Both the position numbers and the translations under genes were made by a program. Positions 1 to 9,557 of a stretch of DNA of 64,000 nt are shown one piece after another. The DNA comes from Sphingobacteriales bacterium. Its GTDB lineage: Bacteria; Bacteroidota; Bacteroidia; Chitinophagales; UBA2359. The notes beneath the pieces are model-generated. The model ran no database searches. It saw nothing but the letters and a program-made list of their open reading frames with translations, and had not been told where the DNA came from. Numbering within the stretch: position 1 is the first letter of the stretch; every line of letters starts with the position of its first letter. Where the stretch lies: positions 62,001-126,000 of the forward strand of contig JADJTE010000009.1 of assembly GCA_016711295.1 (NCBI GenBank). Direction: 5' to 3'.

Positions 1-1145
1 TATCGCGGCGGGCAACTTCTACGCATTGGTTTTCTAAGTCGCGCAGTCCTATGGCTATGCGCACAGGTACGCCGCGCAGTTCGTATTCGGCAAATTTGTA
101 GCCCGATGTTTGCGATTCGTCATCGTCGTATTTGACGATGCAATCGGGGCTTAGGTCTTGTTTGATTTGCTCGGCTATGGCTTTTATTTCGTGCAGGCGG
201 TCTTTGGTGTTTTTATTGACAATAGGCACGATTACTACATGAAGCGGAGCCAATCGTGGCGGCACTACCAATCCTTTATCGTCGGAGTGCGCCATGATTA
301 AGCCCCCCATCAAGCGGGTCGAAACGCCCCACGACGTAGCCCATACGTAGGTTTGTTCGTTGTATTCGTTGAGGTATTTTACATCAAAGGCTTTGGCAAA
401 ATTTTGTCCTAAAAAGTGCGATGTGCCCATTTGCAAAGCCCAACCGTCTTGCATGAGTGCTTCGCAGGTATAGGTATCGTCGCACCGCAAATCGCTCGTT
501 TTCGGTTTTGCGTCCTTTAATGACGGGCACAGCCATATAGGTTTCCATAAAATTGGCATATTCGTCCAGCATCAATTCTGCTTCGGCTACGGCTTCTTCA
601 TTAGTGGCGTGGGCGGTATGTCCTTCTTGCCAATGAAACTCGGCGGTGCGCAAAAACAAACGCGTGCGCATCTCCCACCGCACTACGTTAGCCCATTGAT
701 TGATGAGCAAGGGCAAATCGCGTTTCGATTGTATCCAATCGCGGTAAGTGTTCCAAATAATGGTTTCTGATGTGGGGCGCACTATCAGTTCCTCTTGCAA
801 TTTGGCTTCGGGGTCTACGATTACGCCGCTACCATCGGGTGCGTTTTTGAGGCGATAATGCGTCACTACGGCACATTCCTTGGCAAAGCCCTCGACGTGG
901 GCAGCCTCGCGACTCAAAAAACTTTTGGGGATAAACAGCGGAAAAGCGGCATTTACGTGTCCCGTCGCTTTAAAACGGGCATCTAAAACGGCTTTCATGT
1001 TTTCCCAAATCGCATAGCCGTAGGGCTTGATAACCATACAGCCACGCACCGCCGAATGTTCGGCTAATCCTGCGCGGGGCACTAATTCGTTGTACCATCT
1101 CGAAAAATCTTCGGCGCGGCTGGTAATTCCTTTGTTTTGGTTCAT
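1..1145 (-). CDS. proS: Proline--tRNA ligase (3' end outside window; frameshifted)
   Basis: Class II prolyl-tRNA synthetase, charging tRNA-Pro in the cytoplasm. The N-terminus (SRAEDFSRWYNELV), the RPTSETIIWNTY segment and the FLRTAEFHWQEGHTAH block are typical of the eukaryote/archaeal-like ProRS found in Bacteroidota. I start it at the ATG at 1145 because a TAnnTTTG promoter box lies at 1207-1214, downstream of the longer possible start at 1259. The frame breaks near 484-490, after ENERFA; the next frame continues with DDTYTCEALMQDGWALQMG and on to the left edge, so two bases are missing or one is extra. proS is essential, so this is more likely a sequence error than a dead gene. The C-terminal anticodon-binding part is outside the window. 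Confidence 0.93.
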
Positions 1146-1206
1146 AACTTGACTAAATTTATTGCCCGACTTATACATAGAAAAGGGTAGTCGCACAAAC
1201 AAGCCG

Positions 1207-1214
1207 CAAAGATA
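1207..1214 (-). promoter_or_regulatory. Putative -7 promoter box of proS
   Basis: TATCTTTG on the minus strand fits the Bacteroidota -7 consensus TAnnTTTG. It lies about 60 nt before the chosen proS start. The -33 element is not clear. Confidence 0.5.
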
Positions 1215-1323
1215 GGGCTTTTTGGATAATTTTTTAATACCTCTGCTTTCATCGGTCAAAATATTGCCCGCTACGGCAGGGCGAAAATTAGGGCAATAAA
1301 TGCGCTATTTCGCCGAAACGCCG

Positions 1324-1331
1324 TACCTTTG
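1324..1331 (+). promoter_or_regulatory. Putative -7 promoter box upstream of the DUF58 gene
   Basis: TACCTTTG fits TAnnTTTG. It would give a leader of about 120 nt before the ATG at 1460. The 314-bp gap 1146-1459 holds this box and the divergent proS box and nothing else I can recognise. Confidence 0.4.
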
Positions 1332-1459
1332 CTTTCGTGCAGCCAATCCAATTCCCTCGGCACCATAGCCGCCTACGCATAATAGCGCGTTTGTTGGCGG
1401 GGCAGTAGCAGCAAAAATTTCGAGCCAGCCGCCTCTAATTGTTCAATCGGACAAGCATT

Positions 1460-2798
1460 ATGTTTAAAAAATATTATCTATCTTTTTTTCTATCCAACCG
1501 ATTTTTTGTTGGCATTTCTATATCTGTACTGCTATTGATGCTCGCCTATTTTTTCCCGCTCATTCTGAGCTTGGTCAAAATGGCGGTAGTGGCTTGGGCA
1601 TACTTACTTTTATAGATATATTGCTGCTTTATCGTTGGACAGAGGGCATAGAGGCAGAGCGCGTATTGCCCGACCGTTTTTCTAACGGCGACGACAATGA
1701 CGTGCTTTGGCGCGTGGCTAATCAATATCCATATACCATCAAGCTCGAAATCATAGACGAACTACCCATACAGTTTCAAAACCGAGATGCCCGACATCGC
1801 TGTCACCTGCCGAGCGACCAATCACAGTCCATACGCTATACGTTGCGCCCCACCGAGCGCGGGCAATATTTTTTTGGCGCACTCAATATATTTGCCGCCA
1901 GCCCCTTGGGTTTAGTACAACGCCGCTACCGATTTGCCGCCGAAGGCAAAATGATAGCCGTCTATCCATCGTTTTTGCAAATGCGCCAATACGAGCTATT
2001 AGCCGCTACCAACCGCCTGCAAGAGTATGGCATCAAACGCATTAGGCGCATCGGGCAGAGTATGGAGTTTGAACAGATACGCGAATACGTATCGGGCGAC
2101 GACTACCGAAACGTCAATTGGAAAGCATCAGCCCGCCACAACGATATAATGGTCAATCAGTATGAAGACGAAAAAGCACAACCTATTGTCAATGTGATAG
2201 ATAAGGGGCGCGTAATGCGTATGCCTTTCGAACAATTATCGCTACTCGATTATGCCATCAATGCCACTTTGGTTATTGCTAATATAGCCCTGAAAAAGGC
2301 GACAAAGCGGGCTTGCTCACCTTTTCGCACCAAATAGGCAGTATGGTAGCTCCCGCCAAACGCGGCGACCAACTATGGCGCATACAGGAAACGCTGTACC
2401 AAGAAAGTACCAACTTTTTGGAAACGGATTACGAAAAATTGTTCATAACAGTGCGCCGGCAATTGAACCACCGCTGTTTGCTCTTGCTCTATACCAATTT
2501 TGAAAGCCTCGCCGCCTTGCATCGGCAATTGCCATTTTTGCGGCGTTTGGCAAAATCCCACCTCTTAGTCGTTATATTTTTTGAAAATACCGAACTACGC
2601 CACCTCACCAACGCCCCCGCCTTAGACATAGAAGAGGTATATCAGAAAACCATTGCCGAAAAAATGGCATTTGAGAAACGGCAAATCGTCAAAGAATTGC
2701 AGGCACACGGCATTCAGAGCATACTAACTACCCCACAAAACCTAAGCGTCAATGCGCTGAATAAATATTTAGAATTGAAAGCAAGAGGCATGATTTAA
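1460..2798 (+). CDS. DUF58 domain-containing protein (two frameshifts)
   Basis: DUF58 proteins usually accompany MoxR AAA ATPases and have a von Willebrand-like C-terminal half; their role is not well defined. The N-terminus (MFKKYYLSFFLSNRFF then a hydrophobic stretch) starts at ATG 1460. The frame is lost near 1605 and recovered as IDILLLYRWTEGIEAERVLP, and the DUF58 core SGDDYRNVNWKASAR is clear. A second break lies at the A run 2293-2297, where KK must become KKGDKAGLLTF. Both breaks fit loss of one base, the second in a homopolymer. No moxR neighbour is present here, which is unusual for the family. Joined length is about 446 aa. Confidence 0.85.
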
Positions 2799-2818
2799 CC
2801 CGCTATCGCGCAACCCTA

Positions 2819-3605
2819 TCACCTATCAACAATAGGGACAAACTTAGCGCGGTGCGGCAATAGATAGTGCATCAATTGTCTTTCGGCTTCGCTACCCGTC
2901 TTTCGGTATTGGCGCGTAGCTACGGCAAAATAGGTTTTGTCGTCATTGCCAAACTCGGCTACGGTAGCTACTACACATACCTGCCCAGCATCAATGCCCG
3001 ATTCGGCAATATGGACTTGCATAGCTGCTAACTTATCTTTTATCGTGACAGGCGCAAATTGCCCGCCACCTATCTTGTCCGAAATAGCTACAGCAGGACA
3101 GCCCGCATACACCGTATTATACGCCATATCGTGCGTAATGACCGAACCCACCAAAGCCATAGCACGGTCGGCAATCGAGACGGGCGACACAATACAATGC
3201 CCCACCAACCAAACATCGTTGCCCACTACTAAGGGCTTTTCGGTATAAAAACGACATCCCTCCATCATATCGCCATATTTTATATGACTCCACAACTGAG
3301 AATAAGCTCCTATGCCGCAATTATCGCCTATCGAGATACCGCCTATGCTATCCAAAATACAATGCTGCCCTATCCAAGCATTATGCCCTATGTGACAGGG
3401 TTGATAGCCGTGTATATTGGTATGATGATGAATTTTGCCATAATCGCCAATCGAAAATCGGAGCAAATAATCTATCCGAATCGCCGATATAAGTATTATC
3501 ACCAATAACAACCGATTGGGCATCGCCATCTATACCGCGAATAATAGCCGTATTAGCTATCACAACATTGCGACCGATTTGTAAATGACGGGCGTAAATA
3601 GGCAT
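2819..3605 (-). CDS. Hexapeptide-repeat acyltransferase (frameshifted)
   Basis: Left-handed beta-helix acyltransferase family: runs of hexapeptides such as IGRNVVIANTAIIRG, VVIGDNTYIGD, CHIGHNAWIGQHCILD and GISIGDNCGIGAYSQL. These enzymes acetylate sugars or similar acceptors with acyl-CoA; the substrate cannot be told from sequence. The start is ATG 3605. The frame changes near 3480, between YIGDSD and RIDYLLRFSIGDYG (one extra or two missing bases). The C-terminal roughly 90 residues beyond the helix are not a repeat and may form a separate small domain. It converges on the DUF58 gene with 20 bp between stops. Confidence 0.8.
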
Positions 3606-3737
3606 ACGAATTTAATGTTCTATTAAGTGACAAGTGTTTGCTAATGTTCTGAATGATTGAAAGGTATTGCACACAAAAATTCTAATTATATTTTACCATA
3701 AAACGTTTTTTTTCTTTAACATAAACCATATTATTCC

Positions 3738-4043
3738 ATGATTCGTTTCTTTTCTACCTTAGTTCTGCTCGCTACTGTGTTGGTCAGTTGCAATAACACG
3801 GCACAAAAGCCCGCCGCCGACGCAAAAACCGATGCTATGGGCAATGCCACCGAGCAGGCTCCTGCTGCGCTAAAAGTAGCCCCCGAACAATTGGCAACCC
3901 TCAAAGATGTAGTTTGTGGTATGAGCGTCAAAATAGATGCCATAGCCGATACTGCTGTTGTCGATGGCAAAGTATATCCGTTCTGCGCCTCCGAGTGCAA
4001 AAAGACTTTCTTAGCCGATGTAAACAAATACAAAATCAATTAG
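3738..4043 (+). CDS. YHS-domain lipoprotein
   Basis: 101-aa exported lipoprotein: signal peptide with lipobox LVSC (Cys18), an Ala-rich linker, and a YHS domain at about residues 55-100 (DVVCGMSV ... YPFCASECKKTF). YHS domains bind metal ions, often copper or heavy metals, through the Cys residues visible here. The gene stands alone, followed by a strong terminator. A periplasmic or outer-membrane metal-binding role is inferred from the family. Confidence 0.85.
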   Translation: MIRFFSTLVLLATVLVSCNNTAQKPAADAKTDAMGNATEQAPAALKVAPEQLATLKDVVCGMSVKIDAIADTAVVDGKVYPFCASECKKTFLADVNKYKIN

Positions 4044-4071
4044 TGCCATGATGCTTGGCAGCAGTAAGCTA

Positions 4072-4115
4072 ACCGAGGTCGCGCAAGCCCTTTGTTAGCT
4101 TACTGTCTATTTTTC
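4072..4115 (+). terminator. Terminator hairpin after the YHS lipoprotein gene
   Basis: Perfect 12-bp stem, CAGTAAGCTAAC with GTTAGCTTACTG, 20-nt loop, followed by TCTATTTTTC. It sits between convergent genes and could serve both. Confidence 0.75.
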
Positions 4116-4150
4116 ATTTTGTTTCCGCCTTATCAGGTACTGCTACGCGC

Positions 4151-4930
4151 TTAGGACGCATCTTTGGCAGTTTTTGGTCGGGTCGGGTTGGGTTTTGGGG
4201 TCCTGATAGTAGATAAAAACGCCGTTCCGCCCATTGCCTTTGCCTGCCGCATAATCCATTTTTTGCGGTCGTTTACGTATTTAATAGGCTTTACGGGGCT
4301 GTATAGGCGTGGGTTGGGCAAGCAGGCGGCTATTAGTGCCGCTTCGTCGGCATTGAGTTGTTGGGCTGTTTTCCGAAAATAAATTTTGGCGGCTGCCTCT
4401 GCACCAAACACGCGGTCGCCTGTTTCTGCTACATTTAAGTAAACTTCTAAGATACGTTCTTTGCTCCAAAACGTTTCGATGAGTACCGTAAAATAGGTTT
4501 CTAAGCCTTTGCGCACCCAATCGCGCCCTTCCCACAAAAAAACGTTTTTGGCGGTTTGTTGCGAGATGGTACTCGCTCCCTTAATGCGCATCTTTTTTTT
4601 GCCCACTTGCGTTTTATTGTGGGCTATTGCCTCTTCTATGGCTTTGAAATCGAAACCATTATGAAACGGAAAAGTTTGGTCTTCGGCTGCTATCACAGCC
4701 ACTACTAATTGCGGCGATAGCTGTGCGTAGGGTCTCCATTGTTGATAAATGGCTTTGTCCGAAATGCTGGGGTTACGCAGGGCGGCTACCTTGCGCTTGA
4801 TAATGAGCAAAGTAGTTGGCGGGTTGATAAACGCATATAGCCACACCCATACCACCGACAAAATGAGGGCGATACAGCACCATTTGAACAAAAAAAGTGC
4901 AATGCGGCGAGGTAATGAGCGGCGACGCAT
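4151..4930 (-). CDS. mtgA: Monofunctional biosynthetic peptidoglycan transglycosylase
   Basis: GT51 family enzyme that polymerises lipid II into glycan strands at the outer face of the inner membrane. One N-terminal membrane segment (about residues 10-33) is followed by the catalytic domain with EDQTFPFHNGFD (catalytic Glu in motif 1), RIKGASTISQQTAKNVFLW (motif 2) and RILEVYLNVAETG (motif 3). 259 aa, normal for MtgA and without the transpeptidase domain of PBP1 proteins. The Pro/Lys-rich tail after about residue 240 is not conserved. Confidence 0.95.
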   Translation of the reverse strand: MRRRSLPRRIALFLFKWCCIALILSVVWVWLYAFINPPTTLLIIKRKVAALRNPSISDKAIYQQWRPYAQLSPQLVVAVIAAEDQTFPFHNGFDFKAIEEAIAHNKTQVGKKKMRIKGASTISQQTAKNVFLWEGRDWVRKGLETYFTVLIETFWSKERILEVYLNVAETGDRVFGAEAAAKIYFRKTAQQLNADEAALIAACLPNPRLYSPVKPIKYVNDRKKWIMRQAKAMGGTAFLSTIRTPKPNPTRPKTAKDAS

Positions 4931-5025
4931 GGGTGGCGTAAATATATTAAATTAATTATACAAGAATAAGTAAGAAAATTTATTGCGTAGGATTTAATGC
5001 AAAGAATATTCGTATCAATCTTTTT

Positions 5026-5385
5026 TTAATCACAACGCACCGATGTCGCTTTAAAATAAGTCATTGTTCCGCCTGGACAAACGCCGTTGGTGTCTTTCGC
5101 CTGCGTTACAGTGACATATTCCCCTGTAAAAGTAGGGCTTTTGCAGTTAATTTCCGTTTTGTCGTCTGCAATACAAATGGCAATTTCTTCGCCCGACGCG
5201 GTGTTGAGATAGCCACCATTATAACAAAAGCAACTCAAAGCGACCATTACGCCGCGCTTGCTCTCAAAACTCCCGCTGAGGCTTGTTGTTTTAGCAGATT
5301 TGGCGGTCGTGGGTCTTTGCGGCGTTTTGCAAGAAGCAGAACAACACAAAACCAATATCATTGATAGTAAAAATATTTGTTTCAT
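5026..5385 (-). CDS. Small Cys-rich lipoprotein, unknown function
   Basis: 119 aa with a signal peptide and a lipobox ending in Cys (CSASC near residue 19). Six further Cys residues in the mature part (CFCYNGG, CIADD, NCKSP, VCPGG, RCD) suggest disulfides. I do not recognise a family. The ATG overlaps the stop of the upstream membrane protein gene (ATGA), so the two are likely cotranscribed and translationally coupled. Confidence 0.65.
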   Translation of the reverse strand: MKQIFLLSMILVLCCSASCKTPQRPTTAKSAKTTSLSGSFESKRGVMVALSCFCYNGGYLNTASGEEIAICIADDKTEINCKSPTFTGEYVTVTQAKDTNGVCPGGTMTYFKATSVRCD

Positions 5386-6032
5386 ACTTTACTTGTTTTG
5401 CCAAAAATATAGTCAATAAAAATCAAAATATTGCTGAAAACAAAAAAAGACACGATAATTCCCAAGAAATTTTTCATCGCTATTGCATAGCCCAAAGCAT
5501 TGACGTTGGCAAAGGGATAAGGATAAAAATCGGTTATCTCGCCCCGCACCAGCGTATAAGCCCCATACAACAAAAGATATGAGAGCCAATAAAGGCTATG
5601 CCAATACTTCACCGCGCCCGATTTCATAAACAAAAGGGCATAAATCAAAAAGTAAGCAGGATTGATATAATGCAAAAAAATATTATAAACCATTAGCATT
5701 CCCACGGGATGGTAAATCGCCGATAATAAAAGGTGATAGGCTATTCCGATAAATAAAATATATGACAATATAGCTTTCTCTACTGTTGGTTTTTGGAAAA
5801 AAGTACCTAATCGGGAATTGGGAAAAAACGCTACGACAAAAAAATATATTCCGACTAATATATTTGTCCATATAGTCAAAAAGCTCGATAAGTTCGCAAA
5901 TCCTTCCCATACGGTATCGCCCAGAAACGACGGGACAGTAGTGGCTAATGAGTAATAACGCCCCAATACAGGAAAAGCGATGAATGTAAGACCAAGTAAT
6001 TGGCAACTTTTTTGGGCAACAGTAGCAGACAT
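5382..6032 (-). CDS. Pr6Pr-type integral membrane protein
   Basis: 216 aa with six hydrophobic segments. The pattern (FANLSSFLTIWTNILVG, HPVGMLMVYNIFLHYINPAYFL, YPYPFANVNALGY) matches the Pr6Pr / FAR-17a-like membrane family; the family function in bacteria is unknown. It starts at ATG 6032 below a TAnnTTTG box at 6105-6112 and overlaps the lipoprotein gene by 4 bp. Confidence 0.75.
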   Translation of the reverse strand: MSATVAQKSCQLLGLTFIAFPVLGRYYSLATTVPSFLGDTVWEGFANLSSFLTIWTNILVGIYFFVVAFFPNSRLGTFFQKPTVEKAILSYILFIGIAYHLLLSAIYHPVGMLMVYNIFLHYINPAYFLIYALLFMKSGAVKYWHSLYWLSYLLLYGAYTLVRGEITDFYPYPFANVNALGYAIAMKNFLGIIVSFFVFSNILIFIDYIFGKTSKV

Positions 6033-6104
6033 GAATATTATGTGCTCTTTAAAGGAGTGCTTTCGGAATCATATAATCCAAACATGACTTAGCTTTCGGC
6101 TTCA

Positions 6105-6112
6105 CAAAGGTA
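6105..6112 (-). promoter_or_regulatory. Putative -7 promoter box for the 6032-5026 operon
   Basis: TACCTTTG on the minus strand, about 70 nt before the start codon of the membrane protein gene. Confidence 0.45.
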
Positions 6113-6222
6113 AGAAATAATGTATTACGTAGGTTTCCATACTCCGAATTATATCATTTTCCAAAGCCTATCTATCAGACATTGCTTAGGGCAAAATATT
6201 CGCGAAAATACTGTTTTTTTTG

Positions 6223-6230
6223 TACCTTTG
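6223..6230 (+). promoter_or_regulatory. Putative -7 promoter box abutting the aldehyde dehydrogenase start
   Basis: TACCTTTG ends 4 nt before the ATG at 6235. Transcription would begin at or near the start codon, so the mRNA could be leaderless or nearly so. The nearest in-frame alternative start is upstream at 6220, inside the promoter. Confidence 0.45.
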
Positions 6231-6234
6231 CGCT

Positions 6235-7602
6235 ATGAAAATAGCCTCTATCAATCCGACCACCAACCAAGTAGTGGCGCGTGTGGCACAACATAGTTGG
6301 CGGCAGATAGACCAACTGCTGCGCCACGCCGAATCGGGATTTGCCATCAATCGCACGAGTGCTTTGTCGGTGCGCAGCAAGCGCCTGTATGCCTTAGCCG
6401 ATTTGCTCGATGCCCGCAAAGCCGATTATGCACAGTTGATAACCTTAGAAATGGGCAAACCCATCAGCGAATCGCTCGCCGAAATCGAAAAATGCGCTTG
6501 GGTATGCCGTTATTATGCCGAAAATGCCAAACATTTCTTGCGAGACGAAGCATTCGAAACCCAATATCGCCTCAGCCTCGTCGTACAGCAACCCTTGGGC
6601 GTGGTGTTGGCTATCATGCCTTGGAATTTTCCGTTTTGGCAAGTATTTCGCTTTGCCGCTGCCGCTCTCATGGCGGGCAATGCCGTAGTGCTCAAACACG
6701 CCCCCAATGTGCCGCAGTGCGCCGCCGCATTAGAAACCTTATTTGCCGATGCCCGCTACCCCGAAGGTCTGTTTCAAAACGTTTATCTCGACAATACCAA
6801 AGTGCATTGGCTCATCACCGACCCACGCATACATGCTGTCACATTTACGGGCAGCGCGGCTACGGGGGCTAAGGTAGCCGCCTTAGCCGCCCAACACCTC
6901 AAAAAAACCGTACTCGAATTGGGCGGCAGCGACCCATTCATCGTATTAGACGATGCGGCATTGAAAGAAGCAGCCCAAGTAGCGGTGCAATCGCGCATGA
7001 CCAACGCAGGGCAGAGTTGTATCGCCGCCAAGCGATTTATTGTCACCGAAGCGGTAGCCCCCGAATTTATCCGCCAAATGACCGACCATATACGTGCCTT
7101 GCGCATGGGCGACCCCAAGGACCCACAAACACAGATAGGTCCCTTAGCCCGCCCTGATTTGGTGTCGCAACTCGAACGCCAAGTGCGCGACTCGCTACGC
7201 ATGGGAGCGCAAATAGCCTTGGGCGGAAGCCGTCCAGCGGCTTGGGCGGGCAACTACTTCTACCCCACCCTACTGACCAACTGCCGCCGCGGAATGCCCG
7301 TATTCGACGAAGAAACTTTCGGTCCTGTGGCGGCTGTCGCCATCGTCAAAAATGCCCAAGAAGCCATTGCCTTAGCCAACGATACACCTTACGGCTTAGG
7401 TGCGTCTATATGGACAACAGATACAGACCGCGCCAACCGCCTCGCCAATCAAATACAATCGGGATTTGTGGCTATCAATACCCTCGTACAATCAGACCCG
7501 CGCCTGCCTTTCGGAGGCATCAAACAATCGGGCTACGGACGCGAACTGTCTGAATATGGCATACGCGAATTTGTCAATACCAAAACCATCATCGCCCGAT
7601 AA
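6235..7602 (+). CDS. NAD(P)-dependent aldehyde dehydrogenase (succinate-semialdehyde dehydrogenase-like)
   Basis: 455-aa ALDH superfamily enzyme oxidising an aldehyde to the acid in the cytosol. Visible signatures: MPWNFPFWQVFR, FTGSAATGAKVA, the Glu site LELGGSDPFIVLDDA, the catalytic Cys in NAGQSCIAAKRF, and EETFGPVAAV near the C-terminus. Overall it resembles short succinate-semialdehyde dehydrogenases (GabD/YneI type); the substrate is inferred only from family resemblance. It is 7 bp from the ABC-F gene, and both may share a transcript. Confidence 0.9.
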   Translation: MKIASINPTTNQVVARVAQHSWRQIDQLLRHAESGFAINRTSALSVRSKRLYALADLLDARKADYAQLITLEMGKPISESLAEIEKCAWVCRYYAENAKHFLRDEAFETQYRLSLVVQQPLGVVLAIMPWNFPFWQVFRFAAAALMAGNAVVLKHAPNVPQCAAALETLFADARYPEGLFQNVYLDNTKVHWLITDPRIHAVTFTGSAATGAKVAALAAQHLKKTVLELGGSDPFIVLDDAALKEAAQVAVQSRMTNAGQSCIAAKRFIVTEAVAPEFIRQMTDHIRALRMGDPKDPQTQIGPLARPDLVSQLERQVRDSLRMGAQIALGGSRPAAWAGNYFYPTLLTNCRRGMPVFDEETFGPVAAVAIVKNAQEAIALANDTPYGLGASIWTTDTDRANRLANQIQSGFVAINTLVQSDPRLPFGGIKQSGYGRELSEYGIREFVNTKTIIAR

Positions 7603-7609
7603 ATAGAAT

Positions 7610-9529
7610 ATGAATTATTTAAGTGCAGAAAACGTATCAAAAACCTACGGCGACCAAGTATTGTTTGCCGATTTTACGCTTAGCCTCAATAAAGGGCAAA
7701 AAGTGGGATTGATAGCCCGCAACGGTACGGGCAAAACAAGCCTCCTGCGCATCTTGACGGGCAAAGATAGCTCCGACTTAGGCGGTACGATGCGCTGGCA
7801 CAAAGGCATACGCATCGGCTACTTGGAGCAAGACCCCGCCCTATCGCCCAACGATACCATTTTTGAAGCCGTAGTGAGCAGCGAACACCCCGCCTTCGAA
7901 GCCCTACAAGGCTACGAAAACGCCCTCGCCCTACACACCCTACACAACAACGCCGCCTCGCAACAAGCCTTAGAACAAGCAATGAACCACGTGCAAACCC
8001 TTGAAGCATGGGACTTTGAGGCGCGTATGCGCGAGATGTTGTCGCGCTTTGGTATAGACCGCCTCGACCGAAACGTCAGCCAATTATCGGGCGGCGAACT
8101 CAAACGTGTAGCCTTAGCCTCCGTATTGCTCAAAGACCCCGATTTGTTGGTCTTGGACGAACCTACCAACCACCTCGATTTGGAGATGATAGAATGGCTC
8201 GAAGAGTATTTGAGCCGACCCAATATTACGCTGCTCATCGTCACGCACGACCGCTATTTTTTAGACCGCGTTACCGAAGAAATCATCGAAATAGAACGCG
8301 GGCAAATGTTTCGATATAAAGGCAATTATACGTATTATTTAGAAAAAAAATCGGAATGGAGTGCCAATTTCAAAGCCGAAACCGACAAGGCGCAAAAATT
8401 GATGAAAAAAGAATTGGAATGGATACGCACCCAACCCAAAGCGCGTGGCACAAAGGCAAAAGCCCGAGTTGATGCCTTTGAGCATATAGAACAACGCGCC
8501 CGACAACAAATATACGAAAGCGACGTCGATTTTGAATTGGTCAAAATGGAGCGCATAGGCGGCAAAACCGTCGAATTTCACTACGTCACCAAGCAATTCG
8601 ATGACCGATATATCCTGCACGATTTTCACTATAATTTTAATCGCTATGACCGAATCGGCATTGTAGGTAAAAATGGCACGGGCAAAAGTACGTTTCTCAA
8701 CCTGCTCACCGAACGCGAACGACCCGACGCAGGGCGCGTTGTAGTAGGGCAAACAGTGCGCTTCGGCTACTATACACAAGGCGGTTTGCAACTGAAAGAA
8801 GACAAAAAGGTGATAGATGTAGTGCGCAATATAGCCGAAGTATTGCCCTTAGAAAAAGGTAAATATTTGACCGCCGCACAATTGCTCTACCACTTCCAAT
8901 TTGCCCACGCCAAACACGAACAATACGTATCGACCCTCAGCGGAGGCGAACAACGCCGCTTATACCTGCTGACGATATTGATGCAAAATCCCAATTTTCT
9001 TATTCTCGACGAACCAACAAACGACTTAGACCTACTAACGCTAAATCTATTAGAAGAATTTTTAATCCACTTCAAAGGCTGTTTGGTCATCGTATCGCAC
9101 GACCGATATTTTATGGATAAACTCATAGACCACGTATTTGTATTTGAGGGAAACGGCAAGGTGCGCGATTATCCGGGCAATTATACACAATATCGCGAAG
9201 TGCGACAAGCCGAAATAGCCAGTGAGCGCGAAAAAAGTCGCATTGAGCGCGAAGCAGCTAACAAAATTATCCTCGCTACCACAGCCGCCCCTAATCACAA
9301 CGAGCGCGAAAAGCGCAAACTGACATTCAACGAACAACGCGAATACAATCATATAGAAGACGACATCGCCGCCTTAGAACACGAAAAAGCACAACTCGAA
9401 ACCCAACTCTGCCAACCCAACGCATCGCACCAAGAATTGTCGGATTGGGCAAAACGCATCGGCGAATTGGCACAACAAATAGAAACCAAAACCGACCGCT
9501 GGCTCGAACTAAGCCAATGGGCACAATAA
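7610..9529 (+). CDS. ABC-F family ATPase (Uup-like)
   Basis: Soluble ABC-F protein with two ATPase domains and no membrane part; the family acts on ribosomes or, for Uup, also in DNA repair. Domain 1: Walker A ARNGTGKTS, signature LSGGELKRVALA, Walker B LLVLDEPTNHLDL. Domain 2: GKNGTGKST, LSGGEQRRLYLL, FLILDEPTNDLDL. The linker carries the basic P-site-tRNA-interaction-like segment (EWIRTQPKARGTKAKAR). The last 90 residues form a charged coiled coil (LTFNEQREYNHIEDDIAALE), as in Uup. 639 aa, full length. Confidence 0.93.
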   Translation: MNYLSAENVSKTYGDQVLFADFTLSLNKGQKVGLIARNGTGKTSLLRILTGKDSSDLGGTMRWHKGIRIGYLEQDPALSPNDTIFEAVVSSEHPAFEALQGYENALALHTLHNNAASQQALEQAMNHVQTLEAWDFEARMREMLSRFGIDRLDRNVSQLSGGELKRVALASVLLKDPDLLVLDEPTNHLDLEMIEWLEEYLSRPNITLLIVTHDRYFLDRVTEEIIEIERGQMFRYKGNYTYYLEKKSEWSANFKAETDKAQKLMKKELEWIRTQPKARGTKAKARVDAFEHIEQRARQQIYESDVDFELVKMERIGGKTVEFHYVTKQFDDRYILHDFHYNFNRYDRIGIVGKNGTGKSTFLNLLTERERPDAGRVVVGQTVRFGYYTQGGLQLKEDKKVIDVVRNIAEVLPLEKGKYLTAAQLLYHFQFAHAKHEQYVSTLSGGEQRRLYLLTILMQNPNFLILDEPTNDLDLLTLNLLEEFLIHFKGCLVIVSHDRYFMDKLIDHVFVFEGNGKVRDYPGNYTQYREVRQAEIASEREKSRIEREAANKIILATTAAPNHNEREKRKLTFNEQREYNHIEDDIAALEHEKAQLETQLCQPNASHQELSDWAKRIGELAQQIETKTDRWLELSQWAQ

Positions 9530-9557
9530 ATTGCCACTCACCTTTTTACGCTAACTC

